Shown here piece after piece: positions 24,456-36,417 of a stretch of DNA of 64,000 bases. How positions within the stretch are numbered: the stretch's first letter is position 1; the number at the start of each line of letters is the position of its first letter. Made by a program: the position numbers and the translations under genes. Origin of the DNA: Cytospora piceicola (taxonomy: Eukaryota; Ascomycota; Sordariomycetes; Diaporthales; Cytosporaceae); assembly GCA_023375675.1 (NCBI GenBank), contig JALQBC010000028.1, positions 310,001 to 374,000 on the forward strand, read 5' to 3'. Below the pieces are notes generated by a model. That model ran no database searches, was not told where the DNA came from, and saw only the letters and a list, made by a program, of their open reading frames with translations.

Positions 24456-25884
24456 CTAGCCGACGGTTCCCGTGTCGTTCGCCACAATGTGCAGGTGAAT
24501 ACCGTCACGGTCTACTAGACATAGCCGAAGCTAGGAAAGTCTAATGAAGAGATCAACCCTTGTACTTGATGTGCTTGGTTGAGAGCGGCGTTTTTATTCT
24601 GGCTGGATCGAACCGGCATCGCGGAATCTGATTTGCAAAGAAGTGGGGGCACGTCGGCTGGCTGGCCACCTACTTACCAAACGAAGTGGCTGGAAGATGA
24701 GAGAGGAGGCCCTGACAGTGCGAGAGGAGAGCAAGGGGCATGAAGGAGGAAATATCGACAAGGCAGTAATGGCCTGACCAAGATTTTCAGCACAGAAAGA
24801 AAGAAAGAAAGAAAAGTAGTGGCAAGGGAACACGGACTCGATGTATACCCAATACCCCCCAACCCAATAATTCATGCCGTGACGGATAATGGACAGAAAG
24901 TAGGCTCAGAGGGCAAATGGCGATGTCACCATTATTAGTCCAACCGAGATCCTGGTTTGATTTCTAGACCATACTTGTAAATACTAACTCCATCAGCATT
25001 GGAAACATCGGTACACTGAGGTTACTTCCCGCTCCTGAGCGGGCTGGCGTCTGATGTCAATCATAGAATACCTAAGTACCAACCGCATGGCTTCAATACT
25101 TTGCCAAGGCAGAATGAAAGAAGTTGCATGATACTTTTACTACTGTCCATATATCGTGATCGTTGTGCTGTACAAGACGTGCCGGTCGATAGACTGTCTT
25201 TGTTCACCCCGGGGAGATAGACTGCACCGGAAACGTACCTAAACCCAGCTCGTCTCCCTGTCCTTGCAGAGAAAAAGAACCTGGCCGATGGGCTATTACG
25301 TACAACGGAGAGGAACTTCTGGCTCGACTCTGGCTATCTTCCGAGCACACTGTTCGACGATCGCGACAGCCACATATCGCCACCCAGCCAGCCACCACAT
25401 GCAGGAACAGGCCTGGGTGCGGACATCGCATCATTTATCCCGGTTCTGGACCTGGTGGCTTTCGGGGAACTGTGTGTGCGGAGACCGGAAGTCGGCCTAC
25501 GTTGGCCGGTGCTAAAGAAGAAGAAGGAGAAGGGGCGAGAGAGAAACGAGTGTCAGGGTTGTGTAGTCACAGGTGAGGAAGACGTGGCTGACGTGTGTGT
25601 GTGCCATGCCTTGATGGCCCCGGGCAAAGGTCAGCGACGGGAAATTAGAAAGATCAAGAGACTCAGAGTACAATATATCCATTATTCCGTCTATTCTCCT
25701 ATCCAAGAATGCTAAGCGATGCACAAGAAATGAAAAAAACAACACCGTGGGAAGGGCTTATCCCACTCCCCAAGGTTTATGCCCCAACCAACAAAAGAAA
25801 ACAGCAACAGAAAAATGCTGGCTCCAAATCCCAAATGCAACAAGCTTGCCGCTCCAATGTTTGTTCTGTCTTTTGTGTGTGTGT

Positions 25885-25929
<45 letters not shown>

Positions 25930-26323
25930 CGCGCGTATGATATGTGTCGACCGTCAAGGTGTGGGAATCATGCCGATGTGGTGTGTAACTCTTCTTGTCT
26001 TCTTCGTCTGCTGCTTTGCTTCGAAGAACCGCCCGCCGGTCCCTCTAGCGCATGTTCATGATGCAAGTAGTGATGATTGAGTGCGGGCTTTCTGCCCTCC
26101 TGAAGTTGTTGTGGCATGCATGGCAAGTTGCGCCTTGTTCCCCACCCACGCTTGACTCCAAATGCTCTCCCGTACATGCATACAAGTAACTGTACAAGAT
26201 AATGTACATGTCCATCCCTTCAACCGTGTTCGTATCGTCTGTTGTTATTGTTGTTGCTGTTGTTGCATGCTCTGAAATTCAAGAACGGGGGCGTGGGGCT
26301 GTTTTCCCCTCCCATACCATTCT
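24456..26323. other. Intergenic interval between protease and F-box gene
   Basis: This is a convergent gene pair, so the interval holds two 3' ends. No gene is seen. It carries an imperfect GAAA run near 24,796 and the long alternating purine-pyrimidine tract listed next. Confidence 0.6.
25874..25936. repeat. (GT)n(GC)n microsatellite
   Basis: About 46 bases of GT repeat, broken once by an A, run directly into about 15 bases of GC repeat. The whole tract is alternating purine-pyrimidine, the best known type of Z-DNA-forming sequence. It lies about 390 bases beyond the stop codon of the F-box gene. Confidence 0.9.
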
Positions 26324-29300
26324 CTACCTCAGCCCACCAGCCCCCTTCTCGACGATACACCGGATCGGCTTCCTCTGCCTGCGGTTCCTCATCCCCCTCG
26401 GCGGCACGACCGGCTTCATCATGGGGCCCGGCCCGCCCACGCCGCCGCCGTACGCCATGCCGAGGCCCATGCCGCCGCCGCCGGGGCTCCCGAAGGGGCT
26501 CGGCGCGAGCCCGGGCCCGTTGCCGTTGGCGCTCCCGCCGTCGACGGGCGTCTGCGGCCGCGGCACGTTCATGTTGTTGTTCATGAGCAGGGCGGGGTCG
26601 ACGGTCCTCTGCTGGCCCGGGGCTGCGCCGCCGCCGCCGCCCCCCCTCCGCGTCACGGACATGGGCAGCCAGCGGCCGGGCCCGCGCTCGTCGTAGCCCC
26701 AGCGCGTGACGCCGCCGCCGGCGAGCCAGGCGCCCAGGTTCTTGCACTGCGACACGTCGACCCACTCGACGCGGCCGCAGCCCTCGAGGACGTTCTCGAT
26801 GCCGGCGCCCGTGACGCGCACGCAGCCCCGGACGCTGAGCCCGCGGAGCTCGTTGAGGTGCAGCGCGATGCACCCCAGGGAGGCGTCGGACACGGCGCTG
26901 CCGCAGAAGGCGAGGCGGAGCTCGCGGAGGAGCGGGAGGCCCAGCGCCACGACCTCGGTCGCCGTGTCGGAGAGCGCGCAGCAGAAGGACAGGTCCAGGT
27001 GCGTGAGCTGCTTGGCCGAGTTGACGAGCGCGACGATGGCGTTGTCGGAGAGGTAGGTGCAGTCGGCCAGGCACAGGCGGGTGAGGTTGGGGAAGCGGAA
27101 GGGCGCCCAGGACTGGAACCCCGCGTCCGTGATGGAGGTGCAGCGCGTCAGGGCGAGGGACTCGAGGCGGGAGGAGGCGTGTGCGGCGAGGTGGGCCATG
27201 GACCTGTCGGTGATGTGCTTGCAGTAGGACAGGTTGAGGTGCTTCAGCTTCGGGCAGCCGATGACCGTTCCCGGGGGTGGTGCGTTGGGGTGTGGCTGCT
27301 GCTGGCTCTGCTGCCACATGGAGTGCATCCTCATGTTTCTCGACTTTGATGGCGCGCCTGAGCTGGAAATGACGACGGCCTTCCTCTCGGGTGGCGGTTC
27401 AGGCACGACCCAGCCGACGACCCTGGCGAGGAGGTTGTCTCCAACCTTGCGGCAGTTGCTCCAGTCGACCTCCTCGAGCTGCTTGGAGTTCTCACTCATC
27501 TCGAGTATCTGCCCGGCGCTGACATCCCAGACCGACCGCATGCGCCAGGACTTGATGTTCTTCCCACAATGCTTCCAGAACACATTGAACCCTTCATCTG
27601 TGACATGGTAACAATTTGAGATGTCGACGATACTGGGCCGAGAGCCAATGAAAGGGCCCAAGACGTTTGCCAGAGCCCAGTCCGTGACGTACCGGTTGAA
27701 GCACGACAGGTCGACCTCCTTGCAGAGCTTGTCGGAGGTTGTGAGGAGTCGCCGCCAGTGCGAGCAGACTGCGCGCAGACGCAGCAGCTTCACAATATCA
27801 AGGTGGTCGAAGACCATGACCAGTATGTCGTCAGGGAGGATAGGCTTCTGCATATTTTGGAAATTGGCTGGCCGTGTAGGCAACGTCCTCTGTCTCTTGC
27901 ATGATGGAGGCTGGTCGTTGTCCTTCTCAGGCGGTGTGTTGGGCGCGGACATTGAATAGAGTTTGAGCGGGCTGCTCTCGTGAGTCTGAGAGAGTCGAGC
28001 GCCGTTGGGGATGCCGCTAGGGGCTGGCGGAGAAGATGAATCCGACTGTGCAGGCGTAGGAGGAGCGATGGAGCTGCGCCTGCGGCTCCTCATGTTCTCG
28101 ATGTCAACGCTTAGGTACGGATCCGGATCGGTGTGAATCGAAATCGTGTCCGGCGGTTCATCGGTAACCGGTGGGCCGTGTTTCGAAGGCGTCGTAAACG
28201 TTACCTGGGGAAGCGCCCGCTTGTTTGGCGTCAGAGGGTCGACTTCTGAGTCTGACAGTTCCTTTTCATCCCCGTCTTTCATCTCCACATCATCATCCTG
28301 GGAATATCGATTCCGTGCCGTCTCCTCGACCTGTGAACGTATTTCGGGGGGACACTTCCTCCAAAGCTCCGCGAGTGCCTCGCCGCCGATCATGAGGCAC
28401 TCGACTGAAGTGACTGACCGTACCGTCGCCGTGCGGCTGGAAGCCAGTCCTAAGCTGGCGACCTCGCCAAAGTACTGGCCTGCCTTGAGACGAGGCCTCA
28501 CCATCGACGACCTCGTCAACCGCCTGACGTTCTTTTCTTGAGGGGACTCGCGAATTACTTCTGACTCGCCCCGTACGATAAAGAAGATCTCGTTGCCTGG
28601 GCTTCCCTGGCGGACGATATCCGTAAAAGGCGGGTAGGACACAGGCTGCGCGCTCAGACCGAGGAAATGAAGAACATCTGTGGGCAGCTCGGAAAAGAGT
28701 GGCAGCTCTTTCAATGTGGTTCGTACATTGACGTAGCCGCTTGCAAGGGCACTGCCGCCGACGGAGGGATCTTCGATCACCCCAGGACTTGGTGACTTGC
28801 GCTTCTTGGAGTTGACGACAGCGCCCTCCTTAATGACACCAGCTTCGCCCGTTGTCACCCCACCCGGGATAACCTCACGCGAAACGGTTCCGGACTTGGC
28901 TGCACTCCGCAACCCCTTCTCCTGTTGCTTCTTCTTCAAGATGGCCAGCCTCTCTTGCGCTTCTTGCAGGATCGTCTTCTCCATGTCTGGGAATCTAGGA
29001 AGCTCAGCGTGCAGGTCCTCCTTCTTCAGCACAACCAAGAGACATCTTGTCCGTGCAATAATGGTCGCCGTTCGAGGCATCTTCATGAGGACGCCAATCT
29101 CGCCGAAGAATGCACCAGGCTTGAGCTCAGCGTATACTGCTTCGCCGTCCCGGGACGTGACGGCCACGACGCCTCGCACTAACCAGTACATCGCCTTAGC
29201 GTCATCTCCTTCAGTAAGAATTGTGTCGTGCGCCGCGTGGATCTGTGGTCGCAAATGCTTGCCAATGGCCGCCAGGAACTCATCAGGGGCCGACTTGAAC

Positions 29301-29521
29301 AAGGGAAAGGACCGTATTCGATCGACAAGATCCAGTGGCATGTCAGCTATCGTACTCGCCGCGAGAGGCGATGGCCGTATAGGCCGGGCGGGATTGGTCT
29401 CGACATTAAAAGACCGGATCAAAGACGACACCGAATGCGGCAGCCCTTGGCCATTTTGTGCATGGTGGTGGGCCAGCGCCCTATAGGGCGATGCCGAGCT
29501 CCCACTTCGACTTCGCCTCAT
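26324..29521 (-). CDS. Double cyclic-nucleotide-binding, F-box and LRR protein
   Basis: A single uninterrupted exon of 1,065 aa. Two cNMP-binding domains come first (about 65-195 and 270-400). Each has a phosphate-binding cassette: FFGEIGVLMKMPRTATI at 138-154, with Glu141 and Arg150 in place, and YFGEVASLGLASSRTATV in the second. An F-box follows at about 565-610 (LPDDILVMVFDHLD), then AMN1-type leucine-rich repeats to about 930, and a Gly/Pro/Asn-rich tail with a basic end. F-box proteins recruit substrates to SCF ubiquitin ligases through Skp1, and the LRRs would bind the substrate. The cNMP domains suggest control by cAMP or a related ligand. This architecture occurs in other filamentous fungi, but no function is known to me. 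The tail is very GC-rich. Confidence 0.85.
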   Translation of the reverse strand: MRRSRSGSSASPYRALAHHHAQNGQGLPHSVSSLIRSFNVETNPARPIRPSPLAASTIADMPLDLVDRIRSFPLFKSAPDEFLAAIGKHLRPQIHAAHDTILTEGDDAKAMYWLVRGVVAVTSRDGEAVYAELKPGAFFGEIGVLMKMPRTATIIARTRCLLVVLKKEDLHAELPRFPDMEKTILQEAQERLAILKKKQQEKGLRSAAKSGTVSREVIPGGVTTGEAGVIKEGAVVNSKKRKSPSPGVIEDPSVGGSALASGYVNVRTTLKELPLFSELPTDVLHFLGLSAQPVSYPPFTDIVRQGSPGNEIFFIVRGESEVIRESPQEKNVRRLTRSSMVRPRLKAGQYFGEVASLGLASSRTATVRSVTSVECLMIGGEALAELWRKCPPEIRSQVEETARNRYSQDDDVEMKDGDEKELSDSEVDPLTPNKRALPQVTFTTPSKHGPPVTDEPPDTISIHTDPDPYLSVDIENMRSRRRSSIAPPTPAQSDSSSPPAPSGIPNGARLSQTHESSPLKLYSMSAPNTPPEKDNDQPPSCKRQRTLPTRPANFQNMQKPILPDDILVMVFDHLDIVKLLRLRAVCSHWRRLLTTSDKLCKEVDLSCFNRYVTDWALANVLGPFIGSRPSIVDISNCYHVTDEGFNVFWKHCGKNIKSWRMRSVWDVSAGQILEMSENSKQLEEVDWSNCRKVGDNLLARVVGWVVPEPPPERKAVVISSSGAPSKSRNMRMHSMWQQSQQQPHPNAPPPGTVIGCPKLKHLNLSYCKHITDRSMAHLAAHASSRLESLALTRCTSITDAGFQSWAPFRFPNLTRLCLADCTYLSDNAIVALVNSAKQLTHLDLSFCCALSDTATEVVALGLPLLRELRLAFCGSAVSDASLGCIALHLNELRGLSVRGCVRVTGAGIENVLEGCGRVEWVDVSQCKNLGAWLAGGGVTRWGYDERGPGRWLPMSVTRRGGGGGGAAPGQQRTVDPALLMNNNMNVPRPQTPVDGGSANGNGPGLAPSPFGSPGGGGMGLGMAYGGGVGGPGPMMKPVVPPRGMRNRRQRKPIRCIVEKGAGGLR

Positions 29522-32500
29522 GGCGTGGGTTTGGCCCTCCTTCTCCTCCGGGCTCAGGCCGGCCTTGGTTGGGCGTGTAACTACCTTCCACCGCTGTGAT
29601 CAAGTGTTTGATCGGACCGCGCGTCCATGCGACGTCTTTGGTGGCCCAAATGTTCTAGCTATATCCTCCACGATAGACAAACCCTGCTCCCTAAGGACGA
29701 ATCGGGCTGGGGGAGAGCGTCAGAGATCCCTCTTGTCTTTGATCCGTAACTCTGCCAGTGTACAATGGGAGTCGCCAACTGTGCTCATAACCCGCAAAAA
29801 TCGATTCAGTTGGTGTCCCGTCGTACAGGAGTGTTGGGGGCGGAACACAGAAAATGGGCGAAGTCCAAAATTGTACCGCAGTACAGAGGATCGCAGCAAA
29901 AAGGCGAGGCCTGTCAGGGTTCGATGTATTGCAATAGTGGGCAGGGCAACGCGCCTGACGAGTCCGACTTGTACTAAGGCTGTATGTTGAAGGAGTTCAC
30001 GACGAAGCTGCAGGCGTATATGCAACACCTACTCGGGATGTCGTGCGACGGTCGTAAGAACCGGGGGGGGGGGTGGTTGCGCGAAGGTCGTTGGGTTGTT
30101 TGGGCGTGAATCTGGATCTCCTAGTAGAGCTCCAAGACTCGGGAGACTGTGGAGCCTAGAACAGGCATTGGGTCAGCCATCAATTGCTCGGACGTCATGT
30201 TGTTGTGCCGAAAGCTACCACCTGGACCTATAAGAGGGGAAGAGCTAAGCTCGAGCAGGGTAGTTTGAAACGTACAAAAGGCGCCGTCGTGCGGGTTCAA
30301 GCCGAAGCTGTGTGGGGCACCGAGCTCTAGGGAGCAATGGGAAGCGCGAGCGCGATTCGTATTTCGAAATGGGAGTGTATGAACTGGCTTCCTTGCAGGA
30401 GAAGGTCTCAGGATTGCGCAAAACAAGCGCAGAAACTCAGGATCGTGGAGTTGAGCGAAGAGAGGGGCTGTCTCGTCTCGTCGGAGAGTCGAAATAAGCA
30501 AGGTGTGCTGCAGGGTCGACAGGGTAGGTGATAAGGTAGGGTGGCCTAGAAGGGAGGAGTGGAAAGCTTGCCAGCACCTGGGTGTATTGTATGTAAGGGT
30601 CGATTGATTGGCTTTCGTGGGCCGGCAGATTTGATGTCTCTTTTGAGAAAGCTATGCCGAGTTGACGTCGCTGTAGTTTCGCCAGAGTCAATGGTCTACC
30701 TGTCCGAAGAGCACTTGAGACGTGGGGCACGGGAATAGCTGAATGTTCCCCGTTCGCCTCTCCCCACTCACCTATTCAGACGGGCAAACAGTGCCAAGGA
30801 GAGTTGATGATAAGCTTGTCGATGCTCGAATCTTGAAAAGACGGAATATGACGTCCTCGCCGGGATTATTCAAGATGTCTGCCGTTGCTTTTTCCTTCTG
30901 AAAGCAATGCTTGTCTCAGAGGCTGAAGAAGAGGATGTGAGACAAAAGCCAGGCTGCATGAAACAACCAAATCTGCGGCTTTGCGTGTCGCTTGGCGCGA
31001 AGTGGCTGAAAGCGCGACGCCAAATATGCAGGCGCCCTAGCTTGTGGGTTTCTTTGTCTTCACCTGTCGCGCAACTGGCTTGTCCGGGTTTCAGGCCGAT
31101 GAAGCGCTTGGCCGGCGGCGGAAGAGTCAGGAGATGGGAGAGCGCGCGCTGCAGAGGAGGCGCTGGTTATAGTCCGTAGTGGAAGGTGGCGAATATAGCC
31201 AAACAACCAATTTGGAGAATTGGGTTGTTTCAAAGCTGGACGGTGTTGGATATTTTGGCAATGCGATACTGCGCCTGAAAAAGAAAGGGCCTCGAAAACC
31301 TCGAGAAGCGATTGTTGGATGTTGATGGAAGGGGTCGCTCGTACTCCGGCTGAGTCTAATGGCGGTGATCTGTATCGTATCGGTCCCAAAACCCTAGGTT
31401 TTGGTAAACTTGAGAAGGACAAGATAGGTCAACCAACTGACAAGGTCGCTCCGGAGGGGGGAGGGGGGGGTTGGCTGCTGAGATACACCCAAAGCCTGTC
31501 TGAAGTCTCAAGTCGATGTTCGGGACGAAGATCGAGAGGATGGTCAAACGAAGACGGACACGAGAGCAAGGAGGCGAGTCGATGGAAAAAAAAGAAAATG
31601 CTCGCGGATGCTCCACTCGACGGTGAGGTGAACCTCCTTCCAGCAGCTCGGGCCAAACTGTATCTGCTCTGGCAGGCTGGCTGGCTGGTCACCGTTCGTT
31701 CTGTGGCTTTCCCGCTAGATGGGCCCTGACGTTGTCGTCTGGTCTGTTGCAACGTCTCTGACCGCTGGGTACGGGGTCCTACTGGGATGTCGTTGGACGG
31801 GGAGGAATCAGAGCTCTCCCCTGTCCTGCCCTTTCGTGCCTTTGTTCTCCAGGAGCTCGGATCGCAGGATGGCAACGCATGGCGGGTGGCACTGAGGCAA
31901 AAGCAAACCTAGACGATCCTACCAGGCCCGCATGAGACGATAGCTTTCGCGGGCTTCTAGAAGGCCTGCTAGTACGGCCTGGAAGGTCTGTGAGGGCGTG
32001 GAAGGTCTGTGAGGGCGTGGAAGCCCGGGAGAACACAACCCTTCACTGCCGTTGGCTAAGCCCTGTTTGGCAGGTTGGTTTGGGCTGACATTAAACGGCT
32101 CGGGAAATAATAAGCAGACGTGCATGCTCTCTGAAGTTCCGGCAAGCAATTGATGACGCGCCAGGTTTTGGGGGCGCCTGGGCGTCTGTCTGGTGGGATA
32201 ACGCGCTGGCGGCTTCCAGTTCGTGCAACAGCTGAAGCCATCACATCACCGCGCATCAGGGCACTGTGCGTTCCGTTAAGCCTCCCATTTCCCATGTGTG
32301 GGAGTTCTTGGCTGGATCTGAGTCCCTCTTTTCGCCTGTACATAGCAGGTACTTTTTGTTCCGTAAGAAAGGGTCGCAAATGTCGGTGAGCAAGCTGGAC
32401 CCTGACCATGAGTTCAAGACTCAAGCCACAAGGGACTTCCCCCCCGAAGAGGACCCTGATGAGCTGTCGGGTCGTCAGGCCGGCGAGCCGGTATTAATGG

Positions 32501-34938
32501 GGATCAAATCACCACGAGACAGAAATCCTCCAACACGTCTGTCTGGCTTCGATGTTGGTAGTGAAGCGCATCATGGGCTCTTGGAAGACAATGAACCGTT
32601 CCTTGTATCGTCTCAGTTGCCTCCCTTCCAACCCGGAGTGCGTAGAATGTCCAGGATCAATGTCGCGGGCCAGTCCGGTCACTGTTTAGTAAAAGATACC
32701 CACTTGGCCGATCGATCTCCATGAGGAGGAAGTGAGCGTTCTGATGAGTGTTAATAATAGCTGGTCGGCCGGTATTAGTGAGAAAGTTTGTCGGCTGTTT
32801 TGGAAAAGATACTATGTACCTAGGCAGGTATTCCCAGGATGTACGATGTGGTGACATGCTACCGTCCCAGGGGCATCCCTCGGTTCCATGCCGCGGCTGC
32901 TTAGAAAAGTCCCAGGCACCAGGTACGCCAGGGCAAGTTGCAGTGCGGCGCAGCGCGGGGTCGCAGCCGTTGTTTCCAGAACGATTCTAGCGTGTGGCCC
33001 GTGTGGCCCGTGCTGCCTCACAGCTCTTAACAGTGTCAGTGTCTGGGTACATTAATGATGATGATAATAAATTACCTAGATAGGTACATTCTTACCACTT
33101 CTACATGCACTTGGTGACCTACACTACCCAGGCAGCACTGTACCATAAACACCGACAGGGCTGGTCCACATGCCAGTCCATCGCATCCCGTCCTTCATCA
33201 TGTCCTGCGCCCGCAGCAAGCCACTTTATGTGTACATATGTAATAGCACGTAACCTGCAACCATCAGTGCTATCGCGTTCCCCGTGGCCGAGTGATAGAC
33301 GCACTCTTGGGGCTCACGGGATAGGAAGGTAACAATCTAACAAGAGCTCTTCGGTCCCAACAGTCCCCGGCGAGAACACATATGAGCTCATGATGGCTGT
33401 CTTACAGCACGTCATACTAGCCAACCAACTCGAAAGGAGAGGTCATCACAGGCCAATGCGAATTGCAGTTGGTCAAGACAATAGATCCCACCTGGCATTG
33501 TCCCGTCCGATTTCCAGTCGAGCCACACCTTTCAAATGTTCTCGGAGCATGATGCAACAAGAGAGACTGGCTGGCGAGCATGAATAGAAACGTATGCCTT
33601 GACTGGTTGGACGGCTTACCAAGAACGTTAGTGAACGCGTATCCAAGCCATCGCGCCTTCAAGAGGCTGTCTAGTATCTCCGAGATGGCATTCGACGGTA
33701 CCCTGCGGAATTATTCACCTGTCAAATATCACCCGCGAAGCTCTCTTCAGCATCAGCAGGGGCAGCTTGCAAGGTCGATACACACGGACAATGTGGCGCC
33801 ACAGGACGTGACGTTGGGGGTTTGAAGCGGTCGGTCCATTGGGGAGAGAGGGGGGGGGGGAGATCGGATCTCACGGCGGCCAAGACTAGCTCGCCTTCAT
33901 TTCGGCACCATATTGGATCTCGCCGGTCTCCCCGTTGGCAATGTTGATCGATAATCCACACCCACGTCTCGGGTACCTAGGTAGTTGCGATGAGGTCTGC
34001 AAGCCTTCGATAAACTCGGCCCGGCTTGGATCACTGTCTGTCTCGACCACCCTGCGCTCGCGTACCGACATCGGCAGCAATTTTCAGAGAGTTGGCTTTG
34101 CCAAAGGTATCATACTTCTCCTAAAGATGGATGGAGTACGATCCATAAAGGAATCATAAACCACAAGGAACAAGGTACAAGGGAGCTAGCCATAGAGCCA
34201 ATTGCGCTCTGGAGTAATCTGCTTTTCCAACTGACGGACGCAGAGAGATAGAAGGGTAAAAAGTACAGTACAGCAGCAATACAGGGAATGATTCGTTCTC
34301 GTTCTCGGAGTCTGCTGGAAGTCCCGTCAGGAGTTGCACTTGCATATGGACCCAATTAGCCCAATCCTCTCTGGTAGAGTCTTGTGGCTGTGTGGTAATA
34401 AGAATGATCCGGCTGTGGTGGGAGATCGTTGTCCGTTCCAGACCTTTCAAGGCCCCAACGGACTATATGATGTATGCGAGTCTCTATAGCGATCTCATGG
34501 ACGTTGACCTCCAATAAATGGGTTTGGCAAAAGAACCTGGGAGGCCTGAGCCACTAGCTTAACACGAGGTACGCGAGGACTGGTGTGACAGTGGTGGCTG
34601 TGCTAGTAGATTCAGTTACTGCGTACTCAAGTAATCAGCCATTCGACTCGGTTCTATTGGGTACGAGCCGCTTACTGTGCTGCTGTGTATGGTAGTAACC
34701 TGAGTAATAAAATCAAGAAGCTCGGGCCACACCGGACTTTACGTTTGGCTTCGCCGAAGCTCCATCGAACCGAGAGAACGTCATCCAGACTTCTTCAAAC
34801 TTTCGCCATCAACCCTTCACACTTGAACTGACAAGACCAAGCTTCGCCTATCTCACCTTTCTCACGATCCGTCTCCTGTTCTCTATCTTATAATTTTTGA
34901 GCTTCGCAAAGAACCGAACCACAGACATCACAGCGTCA
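29522..34938. other. Long divergent intergenic region
   Basis: The region separates the F-box gene (minus) from the GHITM-like gene (plus) by 5.4 kb. No gene is convincing. An ORF at 32,380-32,724 (114 codons, polar) is the most protein-like, but it has no recognisable motif. The stretch 29.6-31.9 kb is broken up by G-runs (30,063-30,073; 31,456-31,470) and could include a long leader of the regulatory F-box gene. TACCTAGG-type motifs occur near 32,817, 33,065 and 33,974. A tandem copy of GTGAGGGCGTGGAAGGTCT lies at 31,980-32,022. Confidence 0.5.
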
Positions 34939-36066
34939 ATGTCATTCACAATAACCCTCCGCCAGGGCCCAGCCCGCCTGGCGACCCGCCTCCCTCAGAT
35001 CTCCCAAACATTGGCAAAGACCTCACCCAACTCCTCCGTCGCCGCGCGCGCATTCCACCAGTCTAGCCGACAGCAAAATGCCTTTTTCACAAGCAAAATC
35101 GCTCGGTCAGCACCCAAGACCTCCCTCACAGCCCGCCTCTTCGCAGCCGGTGGCAAGCGCGGGTACCAGACGCACGCACCCCCCGCACCAGACAACACAT
35201 CGGCAATGCGTAAGCTCTTCGTCGGCGGTGCCATCTTCGGCGGTACCATAGTGGCTATCAACGCCGTCTTCAACCGGGAGACCCGCGAGGACGGCGGCAT
35301 GCCTCCCTTCGAGCGCGCATACCTCAACAACACCTTCCTGCACACCGGTCTGGGCATCGGCATCATCGCAGTGACGGCACGGCAGATGGTCCAGAGCGGT
35401 TTCGTCTACAGGCTGATGGTGACCAACCCTTGGGTCGTTGGTATCGGTGGCCTTGCGCTCAGCTTTGGTACGATGATGGGAACCCGGGCTATTGACCCCG
35501 ACAAGTAAGTTGCCCATAGCGCCCCGTGTGCACACCTGATTTGTCCAGGCAGTTGAATGCTGACGAGTATCCAAAACAGCTACATCCCCAAGTATGCCCT
35601 GTGGGGCGCTTTCAACGCCACCCAGGCCGCCATGATCGCCCCCCTCCTCGCCTTCGCCCCCGGTCCCCTTATTGCCCGCGCGGGCCTGTACACCATCGCC
35701 ATGATGGGCTCCATCTCTTTCGTCGGCGCGACTGCCAAGCAGGAGAAGTACCTGTACATCGGTGGTCCCCTCCTGGCCGGCGCCGGTATCGTTCTCGCCT
35801 CTGGTCTCGCCCCCATGGTCATCCCCGCGACTGCCGTCCGGACCCTGGCCATGACCGAGAACATCTGGCTGTACGGTGGCCTGGCCGTGTTCGGTGGCTT
35901 CACGCTGTACGATGTGCAGAAGGTGCTGTACCACTCACGTCTGGCCGAGCGGGGCGTCATCAAGCGGGACCCGGTCAACGAGAGCATCTCGCTGGAGCTC
36001 GACTTCCTGAACATCTTCATCCGCATGGTGCAGATCCTGATGATGCAGCAGAACAGGAGGAAGTAA
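34939..36066 (+). CDS. Mitochondrial Bax-inhibitor-family protein (GHITM/TMBIM5-like)
   Basis: Two exons, 34,939-35,504 and 35,580-36,066, give 350 aa. The 75-base intron (GTAAGT...ACAG) splits the Asn codon of DPDN. The first in-frame ATG is at 34,939. The N-terminus is Arg/Ser/Ala-rich and nearly free of acidic residues up to about residue 75, which fits a mitochondrial presequence. It is followed by six to seven hydrophobic segments separated by short loops and ends in LDFLNIFIRMVQILMM with a basic tail. Length and layout match GHITM/TMBIM5, an inner-membrane protein tied to cristae structure and cation exchange in animals. The fungal role is less well known. The gene converges on the MsrA gene. 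Confidence 0.85.
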
Positions 36067-36417
36067 AGGGACTCGTTTTTGGACATGTATAGGTATTAGC
36101 CATTGGACTGGCGCTTGAGTGTCTCAAGGCATTCTTGCTAGCGGTAGATGATGGTTTACAGGGGTTACATATTTAATTCTCCTCTCATCTCCGATCAGAC
36201 TTGAGCACGCAGCAGTGCAAAGCCGAACAGCAAAGGTGTAGCTGTGTATGTACCAGGTTCCCAAAATCAGACTCCCAGTTTTCCTACGCTATATTCCGGG
36301 TTGTAGAAAATGTCACAATACTCCCACTCGCCATGCGCACGATTGCCAAGATCGTGTTCCTTGTAATATATAATTGGCCTAGCGCTCCACGGCGCCCTCG
36401 GTACGGTCTCGTCCCGT
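36067..36417. terminator. Convergent 3' intergenic region
   Basis: The 351 bases between two convergent stops must hold both poly(A) regions. No gene is seen. Confidence 0.5.

Noticed and set aside
24560..24680. Possible minus-strand tRNA, from a GGTTCGATCC box
   Set aside because: The stem beside the loop cannot pair and no cloverleaf forms.
26220..27317. 365-codon minus-strand ORF rich in Arg and Pro
   Set aside because: Alternative frame of the GC-rich end of the F-box gene.
33285..33380. GTGGCCGAGTG resembling the A box of tRNA-Leu or tRNA-Ser
   Set aside because: No T-arm box follows within tRNA length.
34897..34938. Earlier start of the GHITM-like protein at 34,897
   Set aside because: The codon there is TTG. 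The first ATG is at 34,939 and begins a good mitochondrial presequence.
35107..35934. 275-codon minus-strand ORF
   Set aside because: Shadow of the GHITM-like gene in GC-rich coding DNA.
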